In this document: in pieces, positions 51,419-61,434 of the stretch
Numbering within the stretch: position 1 is the first letter of the stretch
Layout: each line of letters opens with the position of its first letter
NCBI RefSeq assembly: GCF_900111375.1
Contig: NZ_FOHB01000008.1
Location: forward strand, 1-64,000
Direction of reading: 5' to 3'
DNA: 64,000 nucleotides
DNA from: Pedococcus cremeus
Lineage (GTDB): Bacteria > Actinomycetota > Actinomycetes > Actinomycetales > Dermatophilaceae
The notes under the pieces: generated by a model
Told to the model about the DNA's origin: nothing
Database searches by the model: none
What the model saw: the letters and a program-made list of their open reading frames with translations, nothing else
Program-made: the position numbers and the translations under genes

Positions 51419-53428
51419 TCAGGCGCTGAGGGCTGCCGGCAGGGGTTCGCTGTGCACGACGGTCAGAGCCGAGACGGCGCGGGTGAGCACGACGTAGAGG
51501 CGCCGTAGCCCGGTGCGCTCGTCGGGCTCGGCCGCCGCGATGGCCGCCGGTTCGAGCACCACGACCCGGTCGAACTCGAGGCCCTTGGCGACGCTGGCCG
51601 GCACGACGTCGACCTGGTGCTCCACGTCGCCGTGGTCGCGGCCGAGCACCCCGTGCTCGATTCCCTTGTCGCTCAAGGCCTTCGAGACCGCCTCGACCTG
51701 TGCGTCAGGTGCGATGACCCCGACGGAGCCGGGCTCGGCGACCTCGGCGGTCACGACGTCGACCACCCGCGCCAGGGCCTCGCCCGGTGCGGTGCCCGAG
51801 ATGGTGAGCCGACCGGGGTTCTCGCGCACCGAGACCGGCGCCCCCAGACCGGCGGCCATGTGCGGCAGCAGCTGGGCGGCATACTCGATCACACTGGCCG
51901 GCACCCGGAAGCCGCGGTCGAGGACCTCGACGTGGCTGCCCGGCTTGCCGAGGTGCTCCAGCGACTCCTCCCAGGAGTCGGTCGCCCAGGGCGTGGTGCC
52001 CTGGGCGATGTCCCCGAGCACGGTCGCGGCGCCGGTGGTGCACCGACGGCCGACCGCACGCAGCTGCATCGGGGAGAGGTCCTGCGCCTCGTCGAGCACG
52101 ACGTGCCCGAGGCTCGGCGTGCGCTCGAGGTGGTCAGCCAGCTCGTCGAGCAGCACGGCGTCGGCCACCGACCACCGAGCCGCGCCCTTGCTGCGAGGAG
52201 CCTTGTCCCACAGGAGGACCTGCTGCTCGTCCTCGGTGAGCAGGTTCCCGGCGTGGGTGGCCAGGGCCGAAGGGTCGGAGAGCAGCTCGAAGAGCACCGC
52301 CCGCGGGTCGAGCGCCGGCCAGAGCGACTGGACGTAGCGCTTGACGATGCTGGACCGGGCGACGCTGTCCTGCACCCGGTCGTCGGGGCTGTCGCCGGCC
52401 CGCTCCATCTGCAGCAGCACGGCGTGGGCCAGCCGCTGCGGCAGCATCTGCCGGGCGGCGTCGTAGCGCACTCCGCGGGAGGCGAGCTCGTCGATGATCC
52501 CGTTGACCTCGTATGCCGGCACGCGCCACTTGCGTGATCCGCGCGGCACCACCAGCGCCTCCGACGCCCTTCCGACGCGCGACCACACCGCTCGGCGGAG
52601 CACCTCGGCCAAGCGCGCATCGCCTTTGAGCACAGCGGTTTCCGTGCTGTCGACCCCGCGGACCGGCACGCTCGCGACGAGCTCCTCGATGGTGGTGTGG
52701 CCGACGGCGACCTCACCGAGGGCGGGGAGCACGGCCCCGATGTGCTCGAGGAAGGCGCGGTTGGGCCCGATGACGAGCACGCCGGAGCGCGCGAGCCGGT
52801 CACGGAAGGCGTAGAGGAGCCAGGCGGCGCGGTGCAGGCCCACCGCGGTCTTGCCGGTGCCCGGTGCCCCCTGCACGCAGATCGTCTGCTCCGCGCCGGC
52901 GCGCACGATCTCGTCCTGCTCCGGCTGGATGGTGGCGACGATGTCGCGCATCGGTCCGACGCGGGGCCGCTCGATCTCCTCGGCCAGGATGCGGCTGCGA
53001 GCCTCCTGCTCGGCGCGGTCCTGGAGGTGCTCGTCCTCGTAGGCCGTGATGGCGCCCCGGTCGAGGCCGAACCGGCGACGCAGGGTGACGTGCATCGGCT
53101 CGGACCGTGAGGCGCGGTAGAACGCGGTGGACATCTGCGCCCGCCAGTCGATGACCAGGGGGTCGCCCGAGGTGTCGGCGACGTGGCGCCGCCCGATGTA
53201 CCAGCGCTCACCCTGGTCGGTGTCGACCCGGCCGAAGAACAAGGTGGTGGTCGGGTCGTCGGCCAGCGAGGCGGCCCGCAGGTGCAGCGTCCGGGCGAGG
53301 TGCTCCGCCGAGATCGGGTCGTGGGCCTGCACCTGGAGCGAGAGCGTCTGCTCCCGCATCCGCCGCAGCGCCTCCCGGGCGGCTGCGAGGTACTCCTGCT
53401 CTTTCCTCAGCTCCGGCGCGACAGACAC
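51419..53428 (-). CDS. HelD/HelR-type RNA polymerase-associated helicase-like ATPase
   Basis: 669 residues. Walker A QGAPGTGKTAVGLHRAAWLL, motif II VVLDEAQDLSP and motif VI LRRLYVVLTRAVSAL place it in UvrD-like SF1. The coiled-coil N-terminus (ELRKEQEYLAAAREALRRM) and length fit HelD, which removes RNA polymerase from DNA, and HelR, which also displaces rifamycins in Streptomyces. GTG 53428 was chosen since earlier codons overlap leader hairpins. No rifamycin-associated element was found upstream, so induction by rifamycin is unproven. Confidence 0.87.
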   Translation of the reverse strand: MSVAPELRKEQEYLAAAREALRRMREQTLSLQVQAHDPISAEHLARTLHLRAASLADDPTTTLFFGRVDTDQGERWYIGRRHVADTSGDPLVIDWRAQMSTAFYRASRSEPMHVTLRRRFGLDRGAITAYEDEHLQDRAEQEARSRILAEEIERPRVGPMRDIVATIQPEQDEIVRAGAEQTICVQGAPGTGKTAVGLHRAAWLLYAFRDRLARSGVLVIGPNRAFLEHIGAVLPALGEVAVGHTTIEELVASVPVRGVDSTETAVLKGDARLAEVLRRAVWSRVGRASEALVVPRGSRKWRVPAYEVNGIIDELASRGVRYDAARQMLPQRLAHAVLLQMERAGDSPDDRVQDSVARSSIVKRYVQSLWPALDPRAVLFELLSDPSALATHAGNLLTEDEQQVLLWDKAPRSKGAARWSVADAVLLDELADHLERTPSLGHVVLDEAQDLSPMQLRAVGRRCTTGAATVLGDIAQGTTPWATDSWEESLEHLGKPGSHVEVLDRGFRVPASVIEYAAQLLPHMAAGLGAPVSVRENPGRLTISGTAPGEALARVVDVVTAEVAEPGSVGVIAPDAQVEAVSKALSDKGIEHGVLGRDHGDVEHQVDVVPASVAKGLEFDRVVVLEPAAIAAAEPDERTGLRRLYVVLTRAVSALTVVHSEPLPAALSA

Positions 53429-53488
53429 AAGGAGCCACCTTGCCACGCGAGGTGGCCCGAGCGCGACCGGCTCTGGTGGCACGGCGCT

Positions 53489-53513
53489 CCCTGTGCCGGT
53501 TCCGGGCACAGGG
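53489..53513 (-). other. Leader hairpin upstream of the helD-like gene
   Basis: CCCTGTGCC and GGCACAGGG form a perfect 9-bp stem with a 7-nt loop. It directly abuts the htrA terminator and lies 60-85 bp upstream of the helD-like start, so it could be an attenuator or part of a double terminator. Confidence 0.6.
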
Positions 53514-53560
53514 GCGCGGTGCGGCCCCGGGGGTGAGGGGGATGCGGGGCCGCACCGCGC
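53514..53560 (-). terminator. Terminator of the HtrA-like gene
   Basis: GCGCGGTGCGGCCCC and GGGGCCGCACCGCGC form a perfect 15-bp stem with a 17-nt loop, starting 10 bp after the stop codon. Confidence 0.85.
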
Positions 53561-53570
53561 TGGGGGAGGG

Positions 53571-55130
53571 CTACTGGCTGCTGCTCTTGGCCGTCAGGGT
53601 GGCGCTGAGCTTGAGCTCCTTGCCGCCGCGCAGCACGGTCAGGGTGACCTTGTCGCCGACGGTGCGCTCGCGGATCTGCGCGACCAGCGAGAGCGAGGAG
53701 TCGACCCGGGCGCCGTCGACCGCGATGACCACGTCACCGCTGCGGAGCCCGGCCTCCGCGGCCGGCGTGCCGGGCTGCACCTCGGCGATCTGGGCACCTG
53801 CGCGCTGGGCGCTGCCGTCGGAGGCGGTGCCGTCACGGGAGGTCACGCCGAGCAGGGCGTGCTGGGCCGAGCCCTTGGCGATCAGCTGGCTGGCGATCGA
53901 CTTGGCCTCGTTGACCGGGATGGCGAAGCCGATGCCGATGCTGCCGCTCTGCGACCCCTGGGAGGCGCCGAGCGTCGCGATCGAGCTGTTGATGCCGACC
54001 AGCTGGCCGCTGGCGTTGACCAGGGCGCCACCACTGTTGCCGGGGTTGATGGCCGCCGACGTCTGGATCGCGTTGGTCACCACCGGGTCGGACTGGCTGG
54101 AGCTCTCGTCGCCGCTCGTCGTGACCGGGCGGTCGAGGGCGCTGACGATGCCGGTCGTGACCGTGCCGGCCAGACCGAGCGGGTTGCCCACCGCCATCAC
54201 CGGGTCGCCCACCTTGAGCGCGCTCGAGTCGCCGAGCGCGATGGGCTTCAGGTTGTCCGGCGGGTTCTTGAGGGTCAGCACCGCGAGGTCCGTGCTCGGG
54301 TCGGTGCCGGCCACCGTCGCGTCGAAGCTGCGGCCGTCGCTCAGCGTGACGCTGATCTGGGCACCCGAGCCACCGCTGGCCACCACGTGGTTGTTGGTGA
54401 GGACGTGGCCCTTGCCGTCGATGACGACGCCGGAGCCCTGACCGGTGCCGCCCTGCGCCTGCACGGTGATCGCGACGACGCTCGGGGAGACGGCCGACGC
54501 GGTGGTCGTCCAGTTCGGGTTGTTGGGGTCGGCCTGCTTCACCGGCGCCTGGTCGGTGGTGCCGCGACCCAGGCTGGACGAGGAGCCCGCAGTGGAGGAC
54601 GTCTGCGAGTTCCCGTCCAGCTGGGTCGCGGCATAGGTGCCGCCGCTGGCCAGCACGGCGGCGAGTGCCGCCACCGCGGTCAGCTCCGCCCAGCGACGGG
54701 ACTTGGCCGGCTGGGCAGGCTCTGCCCCATCCCGCGGTGAGGCGGGCGGGGGCGGTCCAGCCGGGGTCTGGGAGGCGCCGAACGGCTGGTATGCCGTGGG
54801 GTCGCCGTAGGGGGAGTGGCCACCCTGCCGGTCACCATGGCTGCCGGGGTAGCCCCCGGGGTAGCCCGTGGGGCTGCCGGCGGGCACCTGGGGCGAGGAG
54901 CCGTAGGGGGACTGGAAGGTGGGCTCGGTGGCCGAGGAGGGCGAGACGTACTGCGGCTGCCCCTGCCGGGTGTCGGGCCCCTCCGTGGGGGCGCCGGGGG
55001 CAGAGGTGCCGTACCAGACGGGCTGGGTCGCGTCGCGGCGGATCTCGGCGGTGCGGTCGACCTGGACGTCGCCCGGGGTGGTGCCGGAGGGCACCGTTCC
55101 GGTCTGCTGGTCGTGGTGGGTCTGGCTCAT
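53571..55130 (-). CDS. HtrA/DegP-like S1C serine protease with PDZ domain
   Basis: 519 residues. A Pro/Gly/Gln/Tyr-rich cytoplasmic region (1-150) precedes one membrane span (LTAVAALAAVLASGGTYAA) and then a trypsin domain with His248 (TNNHVV), Asp281 (STDLAVL) and Ser366 (GNSGGAL). A PDZ domain ends the protein (AEVQPGTPAAEAGLRSGDVV). It is an extracytoplasmic quality-control protease. ATG 55130 is used because GGAG precedes it. It follows the two-component system on the same strand, like mycobacterial htrA/pepD next to mprAB. Confidence 0.92.
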   Translation of the reverse strand: MSQTHHDQQTGTVPSGTTPGDVQVDRTAEIRRDATQPVWYGTSAPGAPTEGPDTRQGQPQYVSPSSATEPTFQSPYGSSPQVPAGSPTGYPGGYPGSHGDRQGGHSPYGDPTAYQPFGASQTPAGPPPPASPRDGAEPAQPAKSRRWAELTAVAALAAVLASGGTYAATQLDGNSQTSSTAGSSSSLGRGTTDQAPVKQADPNNPNWTTTASAVSPSVVAITVQAQGGTGQGSGVVIDGKGHVLTNNHVVASGGSGAQISVTLSDGRSFDATVAGTDPSTDLAVLTLKNPPDNLKPIALGDSSALKVGDPVMAVGNPLGLAGTVTTGIVSALDRPVTTSGDESSSQSDPVVTNAIQTSAAINPGNSGGALVNASGQLVGINSSIATLGASQGSQSGSIGIGFAIPVNEAKSIASQLIAKGSAQHALLGVTSRDGTASDGSAQRAGAQIAEVQPGTPAAEAGLRSGDVVIAVDGARVDSSLSLVAQIRERTVGDKVTLTVLRGGKELKLSATLTAKSSSQ

Positions 55131-55176
55131 CTGGCTGCGCTCCTTCATCGACTGCTACCAGTGAACCGGGACAAGG

Positions 55177-56766
55177 TCAGAGGCCTCTGGGCGCTTGCTG
55201 GGAGTTTCCTGTGGGCAGCTCCACGACGAACGTGGCTCCGCCACCGCGGGTCTGGGCGACGCCGACCTTCCCGTGGTGCGCGCCGACGATCGCTGCCACG
55301 ATCGCCAGCCCCAGGCCATTGCCGCCCCCTGTCGCCCGAGTTCGCGAGGGGTCGGCCCGGTAGAACCGCTCGAAGACGCGGCGCGCCGACGCCGGGTCGA
55401 CGCCCGGGCCGTGGTCCCTCACCTCAAGGACAGCACGGTCGGTGCCCGGTCGCACGCCGACGACGACCTCGACCGGTGTGCCGGCGGGGGTGTGGTTGAG
55501 GGCGTTGCCGACGAGGTTGGTGAGCACCTGCCGCAGCTTGCCGTCGTCGCCCGGCACCACGGTGGGCTCGAGCTGCCCGGACAGCCCCAGCAGCGAGACC
55601 CGTCGCGTGGGGTCGAGGGCCCCGGCGTCCGAGACGGCGTCGGCCGCCAGCACGGTCAGGTCGACGTCGGTGATCTCCATCGGCCGGTGGTCGTCGAGCC
55701 TGGCGAGCAGGAGCAGGTCCTCCACCAGACCGCTCATCCGGCCGGCCTCGCTCTCGATGCGTCCCATCGCGCTCGCGACGTCCTCCGGCTTGCTCACGGC
55801 GCCCTGTCGGTAGAGCTCGGCGTAGCCGCGCACCGTGGCCAGCGGGGTGCGCAGCTCGTGCGAGGCGTCGGCGACGAACTGCCGCATCCGCTCCTCGGAG
55901 GCCTCGCGCACGGCGAAGGACTGCTCGATCTGCGACAGCATCGAGTTCAGCGACCGCGACAGCGAGGTCACCTCGTCCTTCGCCGCCCGGGTGGGGATGC
56001 GCCGGCCGAGGTCTCCGGCGGCGATGGCGGCGGCCGTGTCCTCGATCTGGGAGAGCGGGCGGAAGGCCCGCCGCACGGCATACCAGCCCAGCACGCCGCA
56101 GGCGAGGGTGACCGCCAGGCCGATGAGCAGCTCCACGAGCACGAGCCGGCGCACGGTGCGGTCGACCGACCGGAGCGACACCGCCACGGCGTAGGTGAAC
56201 GCGCCGCCGCGGACCGGGCCGGCGACCACCCGCCAGCTGGTCGTGCCGTTGGTGGAGCCGACGGTGAACGGGTGGCCGGTGCGCACCCGGGCGTCGTTCA
56301 CCGGGAGCGGAGGAATGGCGGGGTGCAGGGGCTCGTTCGGGGGGTAGACGGCGATGGCCTGGCTGCCGTCGGTGGGCAGGAAGAACACGGCGTAGGTGCC
56401 GGGCAGGGCCTGGTTGCTCTCGCGGGCGATCCGGTCGACGGCCTGCTGGGCGACCGGGATCTTGGCGCGCTGCAGGTCCTCGTCGACCCGCGCGATGAGG
56501 TCGCGGCGCATCAGGACCGCGGTCGCCGACGCGGTCAGCACCAGGGCCAGCACGAGGAGCACCATGAGGATGGCGACCAGCCGGACCCTCAGCGGCAGGG
56601 CCTCGAGGCGGCGGGTCACCCGCGCCGGCAGGGACGGGCGCGGGCGTGGCGAGGCGGCCGGAGCCGTGGGTCCAGGGGGCGGGCCGGTCTGACCGGCCGG
56701 GGCGCCGCCGGGTGAACCGGGCGCGTCCGGCGCCCCCGTGGTCCGGGCGGGCGCCTCGCGGGACAC
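55177..56766 (-). CDS. Two-component sensor histidine kinase
   Basis: 529 residues. A Pro-rich N-terminus, a membrane span at about 60-85, an extracytoplasmic domain of about 120 residues, a second span near 210-235, then HAMP, HisKA with phospho-accepting His303 (DASHELRTPLATV), and HATPase with N box NALNHTPAG, G1 DHGPGV and G2 GNGLGLAI. GTG 56766 begins two bases after the response regulator stop. The gene set regulator-kinase-HtrA resembles MprAB-PepD envelope-stress systems. Confidence 0.92.
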   Translation of the reverse strand: MSREAPARTTGAPDAPGSPGGAPAGQTGPPPGPTAPAASPRPRPSLPARVTRRLEALPLRVRLVAILMVLLVLALVLTASATAVLMRRDLIARVDEDLQRAKIPVAQQAVDRIARESNQALPGTYAVFFLPTDGSQAIAVYPPNEPLHPAIPPLPVNDARVRTGHPFTVGSTNGTTSWRVVAGPVRGGAFTYAVAVSLRSVDRTVRRLVLVELLIGLAVTLACGVLGWYAVRRAFRPLSQIEDTAAAIAAGDLGRRIPTRAAKDEVTSLSRSLNSMLSQIEQSFAVREASEERMRQFVADASHELRTPLATVRGYAELYRQGAVSKPEDVASAMGRIESEAGRMSGLVEDLLLLARLDDHRPMEITDVDLTVLAADAVSDAGALDPTRRVSLLGLSGQLEPTVVPGDDGKLRQVLTNLVGNALNHTPAGTPVEVVVGVRPGTDRAVLEVRDHGPGVDPASARRVFERFYRADPSRTRATGGGNGLGLAIVAAIVGAHHGKVGVAQTRGGGATFVVELPTGNSQQAPRGL

Positions 56767-56767
56767 C

Positions 56768-57861
<1,094 letters not shown>

Positions 57862-57893
57862 CGCCTGCGGCCACCAACGGCGCTTGCCAGCGG

Positions 57894-57955
57894 GTATGCC
57901 GCATGGCCGGGTTCGCGACGGAGGCGGGGATGCCGCGTGGCCGGGTTCGCGACGG
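57894..57955. repeat. Direct repeat between csoR-like and XPB genes
   Basis: A unit of about 26 bp, TATGCCGCRTGGCCGGGTTC followed by GCGACGG, occurs at 57895-57921 and, as ATGCCGC..., at 57930-57955. The unit equals one arm of the 11587 palindrome plus GTTCGCGACGG. Confidence 0.8.
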
Positions 57956-57956
57956 C

Positions 57957-59594
57957 TCAGGTCAGGTCGTCGGCGTCGATGATCCGGTAGGCGTAGCCCT
58001 GCTCGGCCAGGAACCGCTGCCGGTGGGCGGCGAACTCCGCGTCGACGGTGTCGCGGGAGACCACCGTGTAGAAGTGCGCCGTGCGCCCGTCACCCTTGGG
58101 CCGCAGCACCCGGCCGAGGCGCTGGGCCTCCTCCTGGCGTGACCCGAAGGTCCCGGAGACCTGGATGGCCACCGACGCCTCGGGCAGGTCGATCGAGAAG
58201 TTGGCGACCTTCGAGACCACGAGCAGGTCGATCTCGCCGGTGCGGAACGCCTGGAACAGCTTCTGCCGCTCGGTCACGCTCGTCTGGCCGGTGATGACCT
58301 GGGCCCCGAGGCGGCCGGCGAGCTCGTCGAGCTGGTCGAGGTACTGGCCGATGACCAGCGTCGGCTCACCCTGGTGCCGCTTGACGATCCGCTCGATGAC
58401 CGGGTTCTTGGCCGGGGTGCACGAGGCCAGGCGGTAGCGGTCCTCCGCCTCGGCCGTGGCGTAGGCCAACCGCTCGGAGTTCGGGAGCGTGACCCGCACC
58501 TCGACGCAGTCGGCGGGCGCGATGTAGCCCTGCGCCTCGATGTCCTTCCACGGCGCGTCGTAGCGCTTGGGGCCGATGAGCGAGAAGACGTCGGCCTCCC
58601 GGCCGTCCTCGCGCACCAGCGTGGCGGTCAGGCCGAGCCGCCGCCGGGCCTGCAGGTCCGCGGTCATCCGGAAGATCGGCGCGGGGAGCAGGTGCACCTC
58701 GTCGTAGACGATGAGGCCCCAGTCGCGGGCGTCGAGCAGGTCGAGGTGGGTGTAGGCGCCCTTCCGCTTCGTGGTGAGCACCTGGTAGGTCGCGATGGTG
58801 ACCGGCCGGACCTCCTTGCGGGCGCCGGAGTACTCGCCGATCTCGTCCGCGGTGAGCGACGTCCGCTTGACCAGCTCGTCGCGCCACTGCCGCGCCGAGA
58901 CGGTGTTGGTGACGAGGATGAGGGTCGTCGCCTTCGCCTGGGCCATGGCACCGGCACCGACCAGCGTCTTGCCTGCTCCGCAGGGGAGCACCACCACGCC
59001 GGACCCGCCGTGCCAGAACCCGTCGACCGCCTGCTGCTGGTACGGCCGCAGGGACCAGCCGTCCTGGTCGAGGTCGATGCGGTGCGCCTCGCCGTCGACG
59101 TAGCCCGCCTCGTCCTCGGCCGGCCAGCCGACCTTGAGCAGCTCCTGCTTGAGGTGGCCCCGCTCCGAGGGGTGCACGACCACGCGGTCGTCGTCGATGC
59201 GGTCACCGACCAGCGGCTTGATCTTCTTGTGCCGCAGGACCTCCTCGAGCACCGGCCGGTCGGTGGTGCGCAGCACCAGTCCGTGCTCGTCGTCCTTCTC
59301 CAGGGTGAGGCGGCCGTACCGGTCCATCGTGTCCGCGACGTCGACGAGCAGCGCGTGCGGCACGGCATACCGGCTGTAGGTGATCAGGGCGTTGACCACC
59401 TGCTCGGCGTCGTGGCCGGCCGCGCGGGCGTTCCACAGGCCGAGCGGGGTGACCCGGTAGGTGTGCATGTGCTCGGGAGCGCGTTCGAGCTCGGCGAACG
59501 GGGCGATCGCCCGTCGGGCCTCCTCGGCGCGCGGGTGGTCGACCTCGAGCAGGAGCGTCTTGTCGCTCTGGACGATCAGGGGGCCATCGGGCAC
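57957..59594 (-). CDS. XPB/ERCC3-type DNA repair helicase
   Basis: 545 residues. An N-terminal damage-recognition-like domain is followed by motif I LPCGAGKTLVG, motif II VYDEVHLLP (DEVH), motif III LGLTATLVREDG with the RED residues typical of XPB, and motif VI QRLGRVLRPKG. 3'-5' unwinding in excision repair is expected. GTG 59594 starts 6 bp after the upstream DUF4190-like gene stop. The helicase-associated partner is encoded at 61435, separated by an HMG-CoA lyase gene on the other strand. Confidence 0.93.
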   Translation of the reverse strand: MPDGPLIVQSDKTLLLEVDHPRAEEARRAIAPFAELERAPEHMHTYRVTPLGLWNARAAGHDAEQVVNALITYSRYAVPHALLVDVADTMDRYGRLTLEKDDEHGLVLRTTDRPVLEEVLRHKKIKPLVGDRIDDDRVVVHPSERGHLKQELLKVGWPAEDEAGYVDGEAHRIDLDQDGWSLRPYQQQAVDGFWHGGSGVVVLPCGAGKTLVGAGAMAQAKATTLILVTNTVSARQWRDELVKRTSLTADEIGEYSGARKEVRPVTIATYQVLTTKRKGAYTHLDLLDARDWGLIVYDEVHLLPAPIFRMTADLQARRRLGLTATLVREDGREADVFSLIGPKRYDAPWKDIEAQGYIAPADCVEVRVTLPNSERLAYATAEAEDRYRLASCTPAKNPVIERIVKRHQGEPTLVIGQYLDQLDELAGRLGAQVITGQTSVTERQKLFQAFRTGEIDLLVVSKVANFSIDLPEASVAIQVSGTFGSRQEEAQRLGRVLRPKGDGRTAHFYTVVSRDTVDAEFAAHRQRFLAEQGYAYRIIDADDLT

Positions 59595-59599
59595 GCGGC

Positions 59600-60352
59600 T
59601 CAGTACCCCGTACTGGTGTTGGTGCTGGCGATGATGGCGATGGCGATGATGCCGCCGATCACCACGAACGCGACCGCGATGGCGTAGGCGATCCAGCCCC
59701 AACGGGTGAACTTCGACGCCTCCTCGGGCGACTGGTTCTGCTTCGCGACCGCCATGATGCCGAGCACCAGGGCGGGGATGGCGAAGAAGCAGCCGACCAG
59801 GGTCGACAGGCCGGAGACCACGAGCAGGGCGATCGCCGAGGTGTTGGTGGTGCCGCGCGGCTGGGCGTACGGCGAGGGCGCGTAGCCCGGCTGGCCGCCG
59901 TAGGGCGCCACCTGGCCGTAGGGCTGCTGACCGCCGGGCTGCCCGTAGCCGGGCCGGCCGTATGCCGGCGGGAGGCCTGGCGGGAAGCCGGCACCGGCGG
60001 TGCCGGGCGCCCCGGGTGCGGGCGGGGGACCGGGACGGCTGGTGGGGTACCCGCCCGGCGCACCGGCGGCATACGGGTTCTGGGCCTGCCCGTAGGGGTT
60101 CGGCGGCTGCTCGTAGGGGCTCTGGCCGCCCGGCTGGTCGGACGCCGTCGGCGGCTGCGGGGGCAGCTGCTGGGTGTTGTCGGTCGGCACGGCCTCGGTC
60201 TGGTCGCCGGAGCTCCACGCGCCCTCGGAGCCCGACGGGGTCGGGCCGGCCTGCCCCGTGCGGTCGCCGTCGTCCCACGTCGGGGCGGTGGGGTCGCGGT
60301 ACTCGGGGCCCTCGCCGGAGGCGGAGCCGGGCTCTCGAGGCGTGTCGCTCAT
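59600..60352 (-). CDS. Pro/Gly/Tyr-rich DUF4190-like membrane protein
   Basis: 250 residues. The first 165 residues are Pro/Gly/Gln/Tyr-rich and disordered (YGQPGGQQPYGQ and similar). Two membrane spans follow: ALLVVSGLSTLVGCFFAIPA and AYAIAVAFVVIGGIIAIAII, joined by a KQNQSPEE loop, as in DUF4190 proteins. Function unknown. ATG 60352 lies 6 nt after TACGCT (leaderless). Probably co-transcribed with the XPB helicase. Confidence 0.82.
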   Translation of the reverse strand: MSDTPREPGSASGEGPEYRDPTAPTWDDGDRTGQAGPTPSGSEGAWSSGDQTEAVPTDNTQQLPPQPPTASDQPGGQSPYEQPPNPYGQAQNPYAAGAPGGYPTSRPGPPPAPGAPGTAGAGFPPGLPPAYGRPGYGQPGGQQPYGQVAPYGGQPGYAPSPYAQPRGTTNTSAIALLVVSGLSTLVGCFFAIPALVLGIMAVAKQNQSPEEASKFTRWGWIAYAIAVAFVVIGGIIAIAIIASTNTSTGY

Positions 60353-60437
60353 GAAGCCAGCGTATATCTGCCGCTCGTACCGGGACCGCGGTCCTGCTCG
60401 CGGTCCTGCTCGCGGTGATGGTGGCAGGATCGGGCGG

Positions 60438-61382
60438 GTGAGCATGAGAGCCCCGCAGCGCGAGCCCGCCTCCGACCTGCCGCAGCGCATCACGATCTAC
60501 GAGGTCGGGCCGCGCGACGGCCTGCAGAACGAGAAGACGGTCGTGCCCGCCGAGGTGAAGGCGGAGTTCATCCGCCGCTTGGCCGGCGCGGGCCTCGAGA
60601 CCATCGAGACGACGTCGTTCGTGCCGCCGTCGTGGGTGCCCCAGCTGGCCGACGCCTCGGAGGTGCTCCAGCTGCTCGGTGACGACGGCCTCGGGCCGCG
60701 GCGCCCGGTGCTGGTGCCCAACGAGCGCGGGCTCGACCGGGCGCTGGAGGCAGGGGTCGGTGCGGTGGCCATCTTCGGCAGTGCCACCGAGACCTTCGCC
60801 CGCAAGAACCTCAACCGCACGGTGGCCGAGTCGGTGGAGATGTTCGCCCCCGTCGTGGCCCGGGCGCGCGAGGCCGGGCTGTGGGTGCGCGCCTACGTGT
60901 CCATGTGTTTCGGCGACCCGTGGGAGGGGCCGGTGCCCGTCGAGCAGGTGGTCGAGGTCTCCCGGCGGCTCATGGACCTCGGCTGCGACCAGCTCTCGCT
61001 CGGCGACACCATCGGGGTCGGCACCACCGGCCACGTCAGCCGCCTCCTCGACGCCCTCGACGCGGCCGGGATCGGTGCCGACCGGGTGGGCGTGCACTTC
61101 CACGACACCTACGGGCAGGCGCTCGCCAACACCCTCACCGCGCTGCGGCACGGTGTCACCGTGGTCGACGCCTCGACCGGCGGGCTCGGCGGCTGTCCCT
61201 ACGCCAAGAGCGCCACCGGCAACCTCGCCACCGAGGACCTCGTCTGGGCGCTGCACGGCGCAGGCGTCGAGACCGGCGTCGACCTCGAGTCGCTCGTGGA
61301 GACCAGCGTCTGGATGGCCGGGCAGCTCGGACGGCCCTCGCCGTCGCGGGTGGTGCGGGCGCTGGCGGGATCCCCCGAGTAG
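60438..61382 (+). CDS. Hydroxymethylglutaryl-CoA lyase
   Basis: 314 residues, TIM barrel. ITIYEVGPRDGLQNEK is the substrate/metal signature, GDTIGVGT and HFHDTYGQALAN carry metal ligands, and GGLGGCPYAKSATGN has the catalytic Cys of the HMG-CoA lyase signature. It splits HMG-CoA into acetyl-CoA and acetoacetate in leucine breakdown. GTG 60438 lies 7 nt after CAGGAT; ATG 60444 is an alternative. It is inserted between the two XPB-system genes on the opposite strand. Confidence 0.93.
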   Translation: MSMRAPQREPASDLPQRITIYEVGPRDGLQNEKTVVPAEVKAEFIRRLAGAGLETIETTSFVPPSWVPQLADASEVLQLLGDDGLGPRRPVLVPNERGLDRALEAGVGAVAIFGSATETFARKNLNRTVAESVEMFAPVVARAREAGLWVRAYVSMCFGDPWEGPVPVEQVVEVSRRLMDLGCDQLSLGDTIGVGTTGHVSRLLDALDAAGIGADRVGVHFHDTYGQALANTLTALRHGVTVVDASTGGLGGCPYAKSATGNLATEDLVWALHGAGVETGVDLESLVETSVWMAGQLGRPSPSRVVRALAGSPE

Positions 61383-61434
61383 GGGTGACGCCCGTCGCAG
61401 ACGGTTCCCGCGGGTCCTCGCGGAGACCGGGCCG

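Noticed and set aside
53429..53570. Rifamycin-associated element upstream of the helD-like gene
   Set aside because: The region holds two hairpins, but I could not match the published element, so rifamycin induction is not claimed.
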